Assembly (NCBI GenBank): GCA_022432975.1
Contig: CM039508.1
Coordinates: 51,858,300 to 51,922,299 of the forward strand
Direction: 5' to 3'
Length of the DNA: 64,000 nucleotides
From: Begonia masoniana
Taxonomy: Eukaryota > Streptophyta > Magnoliopsida > Cucurbitales > Begoniaceae
The notes beneath the pieces were generated by a model, which saw nothing but the letters and a program-made list of their open reading frames with translations, did no database searches and was not told the origin of the DNA. A program made the translations under genes and the position numbers. This document shows, in pieces, positions 15,730-29,505 of this stretch. How positions within the stretch are numbered: the stretch's first letter is position 1; every line of letters starts with the position of its first letter.

Positions 15730-17230
15730 TTCAACAGAAGTTTTTATTCTCTCTCAGAACTTAGATGAAATACTGTCTTAAATCTGTGTATTTATAGTGG
15801 CCTTGATTCAAAATATAGCTAACTGGCATGTTCTATTATCTTGTTTTTGTGATTGCCGTCGAATGTTTTGTCTAACTAGAATTAACAAACAGATACAGCC
15901 AAAAGTGATGTTCTGTAGAAACTAGTTGTGTTCAAGATAAAACTGTATTTGAAGCATTTGATTTTGTTTTTACTTGATAAACATTGTTATTGTCTTGTAA
16001 TTATCATCTTGTTGATGAGCTTTTTCGTCTTAAATGGTCGTTAGCTCATGCATACCGTCACGCCCCGTAAAATCTGCAAATTTTACGTAAAAAAAATTTA
16101 CAAGTAAATTTTTTGGACTTTCGAGATCAAATATTTTTATGATTGACTCAAACTTTCAAAACTAAACACCGTGTAAAATGAGAAATTTTTTGGTCAAGAT
16201 GTCAAATCGGTAAAAAGTGAAAATTACCACATGAATAAATCTGAAATAGTGTTAGGTAAATTTAAGTTACCTCAAGATAACGTGTTGGATAAAAATCAAA
16301 TTTTTTACTATTACAATTCATTGTGATTTGAATTCTAATTAGGCCAAGTCGGTCCTAGATTTAATATTAGAGTTTTTAGGTTTCTTTATATATTGATTTT
16401 TAGGTTTCTAATTAAGCTAAGTCGGTCCTCTAGCATGTTTTTTCTTGAAAAAGTTTTTCACGTAAATTCGTTGTCTAGCATTAACATTTTCTTTTTTTGG
16501 TTTATGTTCGGTCTCTAACATTGATGAGTCAAGAGCGTGAGAAAAGGAGAGAACCGTGTGGTGAGGAGGGAGTTCGTCAATCCAACGTGCAACCAACTTC
16601 TATGGTCTGAGGGGGTTTGTGATTCTAAGACAAATCTTGTTAGTTTTTGTCATTTTGTAAATTTGTTCGAATATCATTTTGAGTACAAAAACTAGAAAAC
16701 ATGAGTTGAAATCAAAGTATATTAGTCATTTTTGAGTTAATAACAACATTGGTGTTTGTTTCAAACCAAGTTGCGATGAAATATGTGGGAGCATCAAAGT
16801 TTTTCAAACTCTAGTTTTGGAAAAACCAACGCAGTCACGACTTTGATGGTTTTATTGTGCTCTAACGAGGTCAATGCAATGGCGGATGCTGCTGTAAAGC
16901 GAATGATGTTCTTCTACAACGCCTAGATGCGCGATGCGTTTCGCATTGCGGCAGCGATAAGGCAAGACTGTTACATGTTGTGCAAAAACTTACACTACAT
17001 AAATGCACGTTTCGCAAACAAGTAATAAATGATAAATAGAGCGTCGACCGCACGAGAAAAAAATTTATCAATAATTAATTTATGTCGAGTAACAATTGAA
17101 TAAAATAAAAATGATGGTTGAAATAATGAAATAAATGATTTAACCCGGAACAAATGAAATTCAATTTGATAAAACGTGGCTCCGATTCGATTTCTTTCGC
17201 TATGTAATTTTTACTACAAATGTTCTAGGG
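15730..17230. other. Region upstream of subtilase A, no gene recognised
   Basis: The first 100-200 bp should hold the promoter and leader of subtilase A on the minus strand. From about 16058 the text GTCACGCCCCGTAAAATCTGC resembles the start of a plant Ty3/gypsy-type LTR, but no partner repeat or primer-binding site was found. A GC-richer patch at 16870-17000 is of unknown origin. Confidence 0.35.
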
Positions 17231-18661
17231 AACATGGGTGTTCAAAAACCGAACCGGAACCGAAAACCGGACAGGAACCGGTGACATTGATCCGGTTCAA
17301 GTCGGTTTTGATAAAGAAAAAATCAAAATGCGGTTCTAAATTGCAAGAACTGATTGTATTTGTTCGGTTTTCGGTTCGGATCAGCAAGAACCGACAATAA
17401 CTAAACCAAACCGACCAACAAGGTTCTGGCAAGTGGCAATTTAGAACCGTGTTGAAGAGTGAAGACTTAACTCGATCTTTGCTGAAATTTCTTCTGTTTC
17501 GACTCAAGACTCCACTCTCTACTCTCCAGAGACCCGACAGGCGACAGGTGACGACACACTACAAGAGGCGACGAATCACCGCTACCAGCTATCGACAATG
17601 ACAACAGCACCAGCTACTGGGTACGTTCTATTCTTTGTTCTCTTCTGTTTTGACCGAGAGAAAAATCATAGATTTTGCTCTCTTATGTTTTCGACCGAGA
17701 GCAAAATATGTGTGATTTTGCTCCCTTCTGTTTTTGACCGAGAGTAGAGCATAATCTTATGCTATTTGTTCTGTTTCATCGAGAGCAAAATCAAACAAAT
17801 TCTGTAATTTGATTTTGTTTTGAACTGTGAACCGTGAAGTTGATGTTTTTTTTTTAGACTCTTCGAGTATAACCGAGAGTAAATTTTTTATTGTGTTCTG
17901 TCTTATTGTGAATTTCTGTTTGAATTGGTGTTCTGTACTGTGCTGTTTTATTATGATAGAGAGTTGAGAGTGGAGCAACATGTGTAGTGTGTAGTAGGGG
18001 TGGACAAATATCTTTGAGTGATCCGGTTTTTTAACACCCCTAGACTGTGTACTACACATTGTGTAATTTTTGCAGAGAGCTAAACTAATTTTGTTTTTTG
18101 TCTTTTGAGTGATTTTGTCTTTGATTTTGATTAATTTACTTTGTTTTAGGATATAAAACATTAATGATAGTGTAAAGGGTCCTACACTTAGTCAAACGAA
18201 AAGAAAAAAATCAAAAGTTTGGAATCATTTTACGAAGATTGAAAGTTCTGATAATAGCAATTCTAGAGCAAAATGTAACCATTGTTCACAGTCATATGCA
18301 TGTCATGCATTTTTTTTAGCATTTTTTGGTTTTTCTTTTTTTGATAACGGATAATATTACTTACTTAATGTTTCGGTTTGTTTTTATATTTTGTTATATT
18401 CAATCGTTTTGTTATGATATTATGAGATATTGACAAAGCTATATATTTATTTTTTGGGTATATATTTTTTAGAGTATATATAATATATTTTATATTATTT
18501 TAAATTTTTTAATATATTTTGAAGAACCGGAACCGAACCGAAACTGTTTCGGTTCCGGTCAGTTTTCCGACGAGTTTCAAACTCCAAATCTAAAACCGAA
18601 TTGTGGTCAGTTCGGTTTGGTTTCCCTCCAAAACCGAACCGAACCTCACGTTGCCCACCCT
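17231..18661 (+). mobile_element. Internally deleted hAT element with BED-finger remnant
   Basis: The left end is near GGGTGTTCAAAAACCGAACC and the right end reads GTTGCCCACCCTA, whose reverse complement resembles the left. Both ends are loaded with AACCGGAACC/GGTTCGG repeats. Flanking octamers CTAGGGAA and GTAGGCAA match at 6 of 8 positions, a weak target duplication. At about 18170-18300 the plus strand encodes KSKVWNHFTKI followed by KCNHCSQSYACH, the C-x2-C part of a BED zinc finger. The rest of the transposase is missing. Confidence 0.7.
17995..18046. mobile_element. Tiny hAT-like terminal pair
   Basis: A block of about 50 bp starts TAGGGGTGGACAAAT and ends TTAACACCCCTA, inverted termini of the local hAT type with almost nothing between them. 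It lies inside the larger deleted hAT. It may be a mini-derivative nested in the element; no target duplication could be confirmed. Confidence 0.4.
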
Positions 18662-19056
18662 AGTAGGCAACAATCAAATTTAATTAGATGAATTAAAATA
18701 TTTTTCACAAGTATTGTTATTCTATGTATAAATTAAATCACATGCAAAATTTAATGGTGCAAATCCAAATTTAATTTACTTTCTCCAATTCAATTAACGT
18801 TTTCAGACAATTAATTAGTGAGCAATCAATTAATAGCATTTATGTACAGAATAAAAATAAACAAATTAACTTGATAATTGGATTAAAAGAGCAAAGTTTA
18901 ATTTCTTTTTCATAATGATTGTTTGATTTTCCTCCCAAGTATAAAGTTTTGAGCTTTTTATGGCTTGTAATTCCGTAGTAGAAAGAGAGAGACGTAGCTT
19001 CTCATTTCATTTCGGAGATTTAAAGATAAAAAGGGATAATTCAACAAGATCAAAGT
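18662..19056. other. Region downstream of subtilase copy B
   Basis: AT-rich DNA between the hAT right end and the stop codon of subtilase B. It probably includes that gene's 3' untranslated region. Nothing else was seen. Confidence 0.4.
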
Positions 19057-21245
19057 TTAAAGATGCCCAAGAATTCCATTACTTCTTGGAAACAAAGGGC
19101 CTTTTGAATTTCTCACTTTCTTTTCCGCAAATATATCAAATCCTCCGGGAATAATGGTGTAAACCACCAGTGGGCTTCTCACAACGTGAACACCATCTTC
19201 CCACAGGATGGCTCCGGATGCAATCGGCTGCTGCGAAATCTTGGGTCCACTAACTTTCACTGTAAAACTTAGCTTCTCTCCGACTGCGCCAAAAAATAAC
19301 ACCGATGGCTCAACCGTCACGTTTATAAAAGATGGCATGTACGTTCTCACATTGTAGGTTGAGTTGGGACAGCCGACGTTGGTGACCACCCTGGTGAAGA
19401 CGGCCAAGGTCTGTTGGCCGTCTTCGACAGCGACCGGAGAAAGATGGGTAGTTCAGGTCCCAGCCTCTGCCTGGAAGGATGCCATTGCAGGCACTAGAAT
19501 TGTCTCCGGAGATGAGCCTAACCGTGGTGGTGTTGTATCCATCCTTGCAGAGGAAGTTGATGTAGTCCAATTCTGATGCATCGTATACCAACCCCGGATC
19601 TGTTGCGTTTAGTGGGTTGATATGTCCCGAACCGTATGCAAATTCAAGATCTTCATGCTTATTCCTGTCCATAACATATGCTGCGGAAACAGCAGAAAAT
19701 AGTTTTTACGAAGATCTGTTTAAAAATGTTAAAATGCTGAGTACAAGCTCTTAGAGTAGGAAAAGCGTGAATTCACCTGTTGTCATAATGGCAGATTTAA
19801 TGGCGGCAGGAGACCAGTCGGGGTGTACAGCCTTCACATAAGCAGCAACAGCACTGGCATGGGGGCAAGACATTGAGGTGCCGGAGAGGACGTTAAACGG
19901 AACACTCCGGGTGTCTTTATCGTAGATGGACGGTCCAGCTACCGGAGACCAAGCAGCCAAGATATCCACTCCAGGAGCACTAATATCCGGCTGCATCATC
20001 ATCCATCCAAGATTTCACCAAGTTAATTCAATCCTTGAATTTGTAATAATTTATTTAGAGCATTCTCAAAATTTTAAACCCATTTGGGAATCTTCGATCA
20101 CCTTAAGAATATCTGGGCTAACAGTATTTGGACCTCTCGAAGAAAAAAATATCACGTAAGGCGCCATAACGTCTGTCGGAGTCTCGCCAAACAAAATCGT
20201 CGCCACTGGATAACTGAAACAGCAAATTATTTCAAGTTTATAATTTTGGGTATAGAATGAAAAAATCAGTTCCATCGAAATTTTTTAAAATCTGAGAGAA
20301 TTTTACTCGGTATTTTTTATGTATTCCAAAACTTTGAGGCCATCTTCATTGCTTATCAATGTCGCGGGTAGTGGGTAAATGAAAGAGACATCGACAATAC
20401 TGGAATCGGCCATGATTGCTCCCACTCCGTTTGTTAGCAAAATGGAAGATCCATCATCACGTCTTTCACAGAAAACAATCTTTCCTTTCACTTTGTCTGC
20501 ATTCAAATCACCCCCAAAGCACTCCCTGGATATATCTGAGGTCACACCAGCCGAGATATTTCCTGCATCTCCACCCCAGATCAAAGGAAACGAAGCGCCA
20601 TGGAGATCGAAGCTATTGACCGAGAGACCCTTTAAATGTTTTGTTGTGGAAGTAAGAAAATATAATGTCAACGTTGAATAAAGACGATAAAATTATTAGA
20701 CCGCAAGGAAGTTCATGAATATTTGGAGGCTTACATTGTAAACTTGCCCATTTCCGAGCACGACCCGGGAGACAAATCTTCGGTCAATGGTGCTGGCGGC
20801 AACGGTGAGAGTCCAAGGTGCAACATTGGTTACAGACAACGGGAAAGGTCCATCGTTTCCGGCCGAATTAGAGGTTAATATGCCATTTTTCATGGCGTGA
20901 AAAGATCCGACGGCAATCGAGTCTTCAAAATAAAATGATGCAAAGAAGCCAAGAGAAACGGATATGATGTCTACACCGTCGGATATGGCGTCGTCGAAGG
21001 CCGCAAGGACGTCTACATCCCAACATCCTGAAGACCAACATACTTTGTACATGGCGATTCGAGCACTCGGGACTCCGCCTCTGGCGGTTCCTTCAGCCAG
21101 GCCGAAGTAGCTAGCTCCTTTAACCTCTCTACCGGCGGCCGTCGACGATGTATGTGTCCCGTGCCCCTCGGAGTCTCGTGGTGATTTGAATTCGGTAGGG
21201 TCAAAATCATTGTCGGCGTTATAGTACCGAGCTCCAATGAGCTTG

Positions 21246-22690
21246 CTGTAAACGTTGTCCAAATTAAATTATTTCTATAGAAGTTCTAAAATCTCATCGA
21301 GCAAATGTTAAAAAATAGATAATATGTTCTCTTAATTTAAAAGCTAAGACAAAAATTGTTATAATTTCCATCTACTACAATTATGATTGTATGGTTAGCT
21401 ATTAGCTAAGATAATCACAACAAATGTGATTGCAAACTGCTTGTTAGAGTAAGTATGAATATAAATTTTATATCAATTGTTGTGGCACTCGGATTATTCT
21501 GAAATTTAATAATGTTGAAGTAGGCACGTAAATGAAGATGATGACTTTGAATTGAAAGAAATTGAATATGTGCAGTAAAAGTTACGCAAATTTGAAGTTT
21601 AACGAGTTAGATTTAATAGAATATTGTATTTTTTTTTTTTTGGTAAGTTGCTTTAAATTTGATTTTAGAGTCGGAATGTGAAGAAAATCATAGAAGAAAA
21701 AATGTTCCTAATACTTTACAGTAGATGGTCATGTAAAAAAATAAAACAACCAGTAGAATAATGTTACGTATCACTTGTGGATTGATTAGTGATTAAGGTG
21801 TAATTAGAGAGTAATTAAAGTTAACTAATCATAATTAATTATATTAATCTTGAAGAGAAGCTTAAGACTAATATAATGGAGTTAGTTTAAGCTAAGTATT
21901 TATAATAGATAACAGTCATGGTATTTTTTAATATAACCATGGATGGGAGGTTAAAATGGTAAACTTTGAAAGACAAAATGGGTAAATTGATAATTTGAGA
22001 AGAGAGAAAAGAGGAAAAAAGAAAAAGAAGAAGAAGAAAGAAGAGAAGAAAAAAAAGGAGAAGAAGAAGGTTAGACCATTGGAGCTTTAAGAAAAGTCAC
22101 TCTTCTTTTCAAGAGGATTTTTTTTAACCAAAAATCAAAGGGGAGAAGTGAGAAAATAGAGACACCAAAGAGGTAAGAAGTAAGTATTTTCTAAAACTGT
22201 GTTGAATATTTCATAGTTTAGGCAGAGAAAATTGGGTATTGAGGATTATATGTGAAATTTATGGAATCATAAGTGGATGATATTGATTTGCTAGGTGTTG
22301 AAGTTTGATTTTACTGTTTGAATATAAACATGGAATAAACATGTTTTAAGTGTTAAAAGTATGGTGAATATGTATGAATAATTGGATTAGATAAATATAT
22401 CCAATGTTGTCTTGTTGTTGTATAAGGATTTAATGTTTTTTATCAAAACACGTTGAAATTGTGGGAAAAGAGAAGGTGAGCTCAAGAGCGGAGAGTTATT
22501 GCATCAAGGAAATTATTTATATTATCATATGTCCATGGATATTCATACAAATCATTGATTTCTACTATAAAGAAATATGGTAAATATGATTTGACATTAG
22601 AAATTCATTAGAAATATCAATCCTGGATGTGTAGTTAGTCTTATGAAGAGCATGAAAATAAACGTTAAATAGAAACCTACACATAGTTTT
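21246..22690. other. Left part of the oversized intron 5 of subtilase B
   Basis: AT-rich intronic DNA with a purine-rich GAA/GAAA stretch at about 22005-22070. No gene and no paired repeats were seen. Confidence 0.45.
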
Positions 22691-23180
22691 TGTGATGACC
22701 ACACCTAAAACCGGGGAATGACCTCTGTTGGGTAGGCCCGGGGAAAGGCTACTAACTGGTGAAACCGCACGGAGTGGATCCGGGGGTCGTCACAATCCCA
22801 CATCGCTTGGGAATGTATATAGAAATGAAATATATATAAGGAAACTCATCCAAGATAGTAAGACTCGTTTTTGAAACTCATCCAAAGTTAAAAGTGCTCC
22901 AGCGAGAGTAGTACCATGTTGGGTGACCGACTGAGAAGTCCTCGCCAAACAAATCTTTGAGGGGAGGATATTAGGATACAACCCAATCCCCAGAGCGGAC
23001 AAAATATCTTACTGGAAAAAAAGGGGTCATTACAAATGGTATCAGAGCCTGTATCCAACCGGAAATATGGCCGACGAGGACATTGGGCCCCTGAGGAGGG
23101 TGATTGTGATGGACCGCACCTCAAACTGGGGAAAGACCTCTGGTGAGTAGGCTCGGGGAAAAGCTACTGACCGGTGAAAC

Positions 23181-23374
23181 CGTACGAGGTGGATCTGGGA
23201 GGTCGTCACAATCCCACATCACTTGGGAAAGTATATGGAAATGAAACATATGTAAGAAAACTCATCCAAGATAGTAACGTACGAGGTGGATCTGGGAGGT
23301 CGTCACAATCCCACATCACTTGGGAAAGTATATGGAAATGAAACATATGTAAGAAAACTCATCCAAGATAGTAA
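23181..23374 (+). repeat. 97-bp tandem duplication inside the Cassandra 3' LTR
   Basis: Two essentially identical 97-bp units (23181-23277 and 23278-23374) both start CGTACGAGGTGGATCTGGGA and end CATCCAAGATAGTAA. The 5' LTR has one diverged copy. Confidence 0.9.
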
Positions 23375-23393
23375 GACGCGTTTTGGAGCACAA

Positions 23394-23485
23394 TTGGCAA
23401 CGGATCCTATAAGAACTCTGAACTTAAAAGTGCTCCGGCGAAAGTAGTACCATGTTGGGTGACCGACCGGGAAGTCCTCGCCAAA
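23394..23485 (+). other. 5S rRNA-like pol III promoter region in the Cassandra 3' LTR
   Basis: Starting at GGAGCACAATTGGCAACGG and ending at GGAAGTCCTCGCC, this matches the order of 5S rRNA landmarks: the GGATCC(x)ATAAGAACTC section, AAAGTGCTCC, GTAGTACCATG, GGGTGACCG and GGGAAGTCCTCG. It is derived from 5S rRNA but is part of a retroelement, not a ribosomal gene. Confidence 0.85.
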
Positions 23486-23567
23486 CAAATCCGTGAGGGA
23501 ATGATATTGGGATATAGCTCAATCCCCAGAGCGGACAATATCTTACTGAGAAAAAAGAGTCGTTACA

Positions 23568-24685
<1,118 letters not shown>

Positions 24686-25548
24686 TTATTATTAACCTAT
24701 CCCTTTCCTTCCATTTTCTAGAGAGAGAGAGAATGAAGAGAGAGATTGACCAGTGTCTAGAAGACCAATAACAACATCTGACTCTTGAGAAACTCCAACT
24801 TTGCCTTTGGAGAAACCCATGAAATCCCATGATCGTGTGGTGTGAGGCTTTAGTTTTTTGCTTTTATAGACTGAAACTACAGCTTCCATGCCTGCCAATC
24901 AACACATATAACCCATTCATCATTCTTTCTCCTCAACTAGTTGTTCTTATCTTATATTGAAACCAAGAAGACAAACCATTATTTGGCATTCTCACCCGAA
25001 ATTTTCGAAGCTTCCTCGTCTGTTAATCTTGCTGCAAATCCATTAAAACTCTTCCCGTAGCTGTAAACTAATGATTTTTTCGCCAAAGAAGCACTGCATG
25101 GAGTTTTTTGGATTAGATTAATAAAGAATTTAACGTGATATTAAAGCATAAAATCTCACAAATTACGAAAGATGGTATTACTTCTGATTAAAAGTATAGT
25201 GAAATAGCTATAAGATTTTGAAATCAACAGAAATTTTTCTAAGAACGTGTCTTGTATCATATGAGATTATTTTTTTGATTTACAACCTTCCAAGTACTCT
25301 TTGTAACATGGCAGTGTGTTCATGAGAAGCACGAAAATCTCCATGTGGCTTTTCTCCAAGGTACACAATATGAACCTGAACACAAAGTTATTAGAAACGT
25401 TGAACGCTACCCTAGATAAACTATGAAAATTGAGTAAAACTATCGATTAAGAACAGCTCCAAAAAAAAGAACCTTTCTCTCCTGATCTCCACCTGCAAGA
25501 AACCGCAATTGCTGCAACCAGAATTGCAGATAGAAGTAATCTTTCCAT

Positions 25549-26674
25549 TCTGACCTTTCTTCTCTATTTGACTCTTGCTTTCTTCGATTACATCTGTTGT
25601 ATTTATACTTGCTATGACTTGAAACTTTGCTCTCTCTCTCTCTCTCGCTCTCTCGTTTCCTTTTCCTTGCCGTCAAATATCTGCTAAACAGAACAGTTGT
25701 GAATGCTGTTCCACATTGATCAATGCGCTCTGGATGAAATTATCTTGTTCCATACAATTTGTCTTTTGTTTATAGAAAGTATAACAATCTGCAGCCCTTT
25801 GTTATTATCATCTTTCGACTAACATTTTGGTTTATGTTAGGACGTCGGAATTGACGAAATATGATGGAAAATAATCAATAAATATTTAAACATTAATTTT
25901 TTTTTTTTTTAGAAAATGAAAGAACTGTGTTCAACATCAAGCTTTAATATCGACAATCTAATTATTGAATTTATTTTTGTAATTAAAAATTAATATGTGC
26001 TTGAATAACTACCATAAAAATAATAATTTGTCTTTTAAAATTTTTTTCATGCTTTATTTGAACTCTATTTTTGTTATAACAAAAAAATTATACGTCAAAT
26101 TATTTTTTTGACTAAAATTTCATCTCAACGATGCCCGATGAGCAATATGGCTCCAAACCATTAAAAATATTTGTGGGATCCACGTGTCAATTAATCATAG
26201 TTTCCCTCTCTCTTTTCCTTCTATGTAACAAGGCTTCAACAAAGAATCCAATAAGAAATCACCCTACCATTGACATCCAATAAAGTTAACCCATTTTTCT
26301 TCCTGTCTTACCATCACGATTTTCTCTCTTCTTTCTCTTGCACGCCTTCGCTCTCCATTGCTCATTGCAGAGCCTTGAAGGTTTCTATTTTTCTATTATT
26401 TTTCCTAAGTTTCTAGCATTGGATTTGTCACGTCTAAAGAAAATTCGAGATAGAAAAAACAACTCGACCTAAAATGGTTTCCCACCTTGGATGGTTTGGT
26501 TTCTTATCCATTTTTTATAAACTGAAACAAGTCTGTTCGATTCAATTTGACTCGAAAACCGAACAGAATTGACCTTTGCTCATCCCTATTGTAAATTGCT
26601 AGCCTTCCAGAAGTATATTATGATGAGATGTTCATGTTTATCGGGAATATTGTCAATAATGTGCTACATGGTTG
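25549..26674. other. Upstream of subtilase B; intergenic DNA
   Basis: The first 150 bp carry a CT-rich run at 25625-25660 (GA-rich on the gene strand), plausibly promoter or leader of the minus-strand gene. The stretch 26430-26590 contains GAACAG/ACCGAA phrases and ends TTTGCTCATCCCTA, reminiscent of a degenerate hAT end. No gene was seen. Confidence 0.35.
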
Positions 26675-27010
26675 TGTTAGGGTTAAACCCACGTTAGTTG
26701 TGGAAGGGACTTGGTGGTAGTTTATAAGTGTGAGAGAAAGTCTTACCATTTGAGCTAGTTTTTGGAGTTGAGAAGGCTAAACACCACCAACACTAGTATC
26801 AAAGACCTGGTTACTAACAAGTCTTCACCCAAACTGGGAGAAACTAGGTCGATCGTTATCAGACTCAAGACCTGATGTGTGAAGGGGGAGATTGTTAGGG
26901 TTAATCTCATATCGGTTGTGGAAGGAGCTTGGTGGTAGTTTATAAGTGTGAGGGAAAGTTTCACTATTTGATCTAGTTTTTGGAGTTAAGAAGGTCCAAC
27001 ACCACCAACA
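26675..27010 (+). mobile_element. SMART-type miniature LTR retrotransposon, 336 bp
   Basis: Two direct repeats of 118 bp (26675-26792 and 26893-27010) both start TGTTAGGGTTAA and end CACCACCAACA. The internal region is 100 bp. It starts with CTAGTATCAAAGACC, a decayed initiator-Met primer-binding site, and ends with the purine tract GTGAAGGGGGAGAT directly before the second repeat. Flanks are GGTTG on both sides (26670-26674 and 27011-27015), an exact 5-bp target duplication. It has no coding capacity. Confidence 0.9.
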
Positions 27011-28780
27011 GGTTGCATGCACTTTACATATGGTGAATCATGATCGTGTATCTTGACATTCAAAATATATGTTAATATGGAACTTAATAAAGTGGAATCA
27101 CTTAAATAAATGTGGAATTTGATATGCATTGATTCATCTATCATAGCATAGATATGTGAAAAATAAATCATCTCATGATATTCATATCATATGTAAAAAC
27201 TAGTAATTTTATGTTAATTAATTTCACGGGTTAAGTTTTTTGATTATTGACGATCAACGTGTCATGAGTTGACTTGTTTTATCATGTTGTGGTCACACTA
27301 CATTTTTCAGTCAATTGGTCAAAAATTGATAATTTTGAAAGTTAATAGGTGGTTAAAATTTTGAAATTTATATTGGGTAAATTGAATTTTGCCCTCACAA
27401 GGAATTTGAATAATATTCATATTTCCTCATATCAAGATTAAAGGATTTTATTTCATATATTTTTTTTTATATATTAAATAATTTAATTAATTAAGATAAA
27501 GAATAGAGAAACAAAAGAAGAGGAGTAAACCTTCCTCCTCATTTTCGTCAGAGAGAGAGAGAGAGAGAGAATATGATTTTTCGAGTTTAGAATTTAGGGT
27601 TTAGTGTTGATTTCAATCCAGGCTTAGAAACTCGAGTCCCTTGATTGTTTTGTGTTAACTAAGTAGATTTAGAGTTTATGTAAGTTAGTTGTTCAATTAG
27701 AGATGAGAAATAGTGAAGGGAGACATTTTTGCGACTTTTCGTTGTTGGAAATCGCTAAAGTGTCGACGGCTGTGAAAGGTCGGTCGACACTTCGACCCCT
27801 ATTGGAAATAAAGCAATTTAGGTGTTGATCTCTTTGAAAAATCGGTGTACACGTTAAACTCTTTTTTTTTTTTTTTTCATTTTTTGCTTGGGCATTAGGA
27901 TTGGTTCGGGATTTTGCTTGATTGGCATGACTTAAACTCGTGTTAACATTATTTGATACAACTAATGATAGGATGACTTCAATTTGATTTGACTCGTCTA
28001 TTATAGAAGAATATTTGTATTTAGAACCAAACCCAGAAATTTAAAAAATATATATAAAGTTTTTTTTATAATGTTTGAAGAATTATAAATCAAAACCAGA
28101 CTTTTTATGATTCTACTAATCGAGAGCTCTGCAAATAATAAAAGTGCTAAAAGTTTATATGTAAGTAGAATAATTAAATTTCCAATTACTCGACGTTTCA
28201 TATTCAATTAATATTTACAATAATTTTTAAAAATTTGAAATTAATATTTAAAAAATATGATGAATTTGCATGTAGTAGTAATGTACTTGTAACTAATAGC
28301 TTTATGTAAATTGAGTAATTATTAGAATTAACTGACGTCACTACACGATGGCAAAAATATGAATTGGAAAAAGAACAGAGGAGAAGTAGACACGTGTCGG
28401 TCGTAGAAATTGAAAAAAAAAAAGAAAAAGGGTAGAATGGTCCCTACCATGCGACGGGTGGACCAGATCGACGGCTAAAATGAGGGTGGGGACCACAGAG
28501 GCCATAAGCCGTCTAGAGAAGACGGAAGTGGGGCCCACCTTTTATTTGTGCTTTTTGAATTGCAAAGGGGACCCCCCCCCTCCGCCCTCTTAGGCAAGTG
28601 GGGACACCACACAAGACATTGGGAAGCGGGTCCCACCATTAGTTATGATAAAATAATCTTTTTTAAAATGTAGTGCATTTTATATTTTAATTTGTATTTA
28701 TTCCCATGTAATACAAAATTAGTCCCAAAAATTAACAATTTCCATTAATTTTTTATCGATAAATTTAATGAGTTATGTAA
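27011..28780. other. Intergenic DNA between the SMART element and the tandem duplication
   Basis: Mostly AT-rich. It includes a short GA microsatellite (about 27551-27570), a poly-T tract near 27861-27879, a poly-C run at 28571-28580, and from about 28380 a GC-richer zone with GTGGGGCCCAC (28528-28538) and GGTCCCAC (28629-28636). No gene was seen. Confidence 0.4.
28529..28636. promoter_or_regulatory. Class I TCP-type motifs GGNCCCAC (two sites)
   Basis: GTGGGGCCCAC at 28528-28538 contains GGGCCCAC on both strands, and GGTCCCAC occurs at 28629-28636. A third GGTCCCAC is at 29970-29977. These match the consensus bound by class I TCP factors. They flank a class I TCP gene, but function is inference only. 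Confidence 0.3.
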
Positions 28781-29505
28781 CGAAATCTTATTTTTATTCG
28801 CTTAAAAATTTTAATTTAGCTCTCCGATCAACCATGTGTGCATTCGAATGACTAAATTGTAATTTGAATATAAACGTAAATGAAACAATTGTTTCTCGTG
28901 CTTTATAACTTATTTTCATTTAATCGATCGTGAAGGATCAAGCTAAATTTTATTTTTGTCAAAACTCAATGTTTTTATCGACTGGAACTCATCTATGTGA
29001 ATAAAATAAAGTTCTATAATAATTATTCGAGTAAAGTACAATTTATTTGTGCTATTTATGGGTCATGAACAATAATACCCTCCACTATATTTTAATAAAA
29101 TTATTATTGTACTTCCCAGTTGTAGGAAAATAATTCATTTTCGTGACGAAATCTTATTTTTATTCGCTTTAAAAATTTTAATTAGCTCTCCGATCAACCA
29201 TGTGTGCATTCGAATGACTAAATTGTAATTTGAATATAAACGTAAATGAAACAATGTTTCTCGTGCTTTATAACTTATTTTCATTTAATCGATCGTGAAG
29301 GATCAAGCTAAATTTTATTTTTGTCAAAACTCAAAGTTTTTATCGACTGGAACTCATCTATGTGAATGAAATAAAGTTCTATAATAATTATTCGAGTAAA
29401 GTACAATTTATTTGTGCTATTTATGGGTCATGAACAATAATACCCTCCACTATATTTTAATAAAATTATTATTGTACTTCCCAGTTGTAGGAAAATAATT
29501 CATTT
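28781..29505. repeat. Tandem duplication of about 360 bp
   Basis: Copy 1 (28781-29140) and copy 2 (29147-29505) both start CGAAATCTTATTTTTATTCG and end GTAGGAAAATAATTCATTT. They are separated by 6 bp and differ at only a handful of positions, so the event is recent. No open frame is present. Confidence 0.92.

Larger units (their letters stand above)
22691..23567 (+). mobile_element. Complete Cassandra TRIM retrotransposon with 5S-like LTRs
   Basis: The 5' LTR is 22691-23034, the primer-binding site TGGTATCAGAGCC is 23037-23049, a purine-rich GGGCCCCTGAGGAGGGTGAT tract lies at about 23085-23104, and the 3' LTR is 23105-23567. LTRs start TGTGATG and end TTACA. Both flanks carry GTTTT (22686-22690 and 23568-23572), a 5-bp target duplication. 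The internal region is only 70 bp with no coding sequence. The LTR contains a 5S rRNA-like segment in direct orientation, as in published Cassandra elements (CTGAACTTAAAAGTGCTCC, then GTAGTACCATGTTGGGTGAC and GGAAGTCCTCG). Such elements depend on other retrotransposons for mobility. It sits in intron 5 of subtilase B, opposite to the gene. Confidence 0.93.

Noticed and set aside
23394..23485. A real 5S rRNA gene
   Set aside because: Diverged from 5S rRNA, present in both LTRs context, with target duplication and primer-binding site of a Cassandra element.
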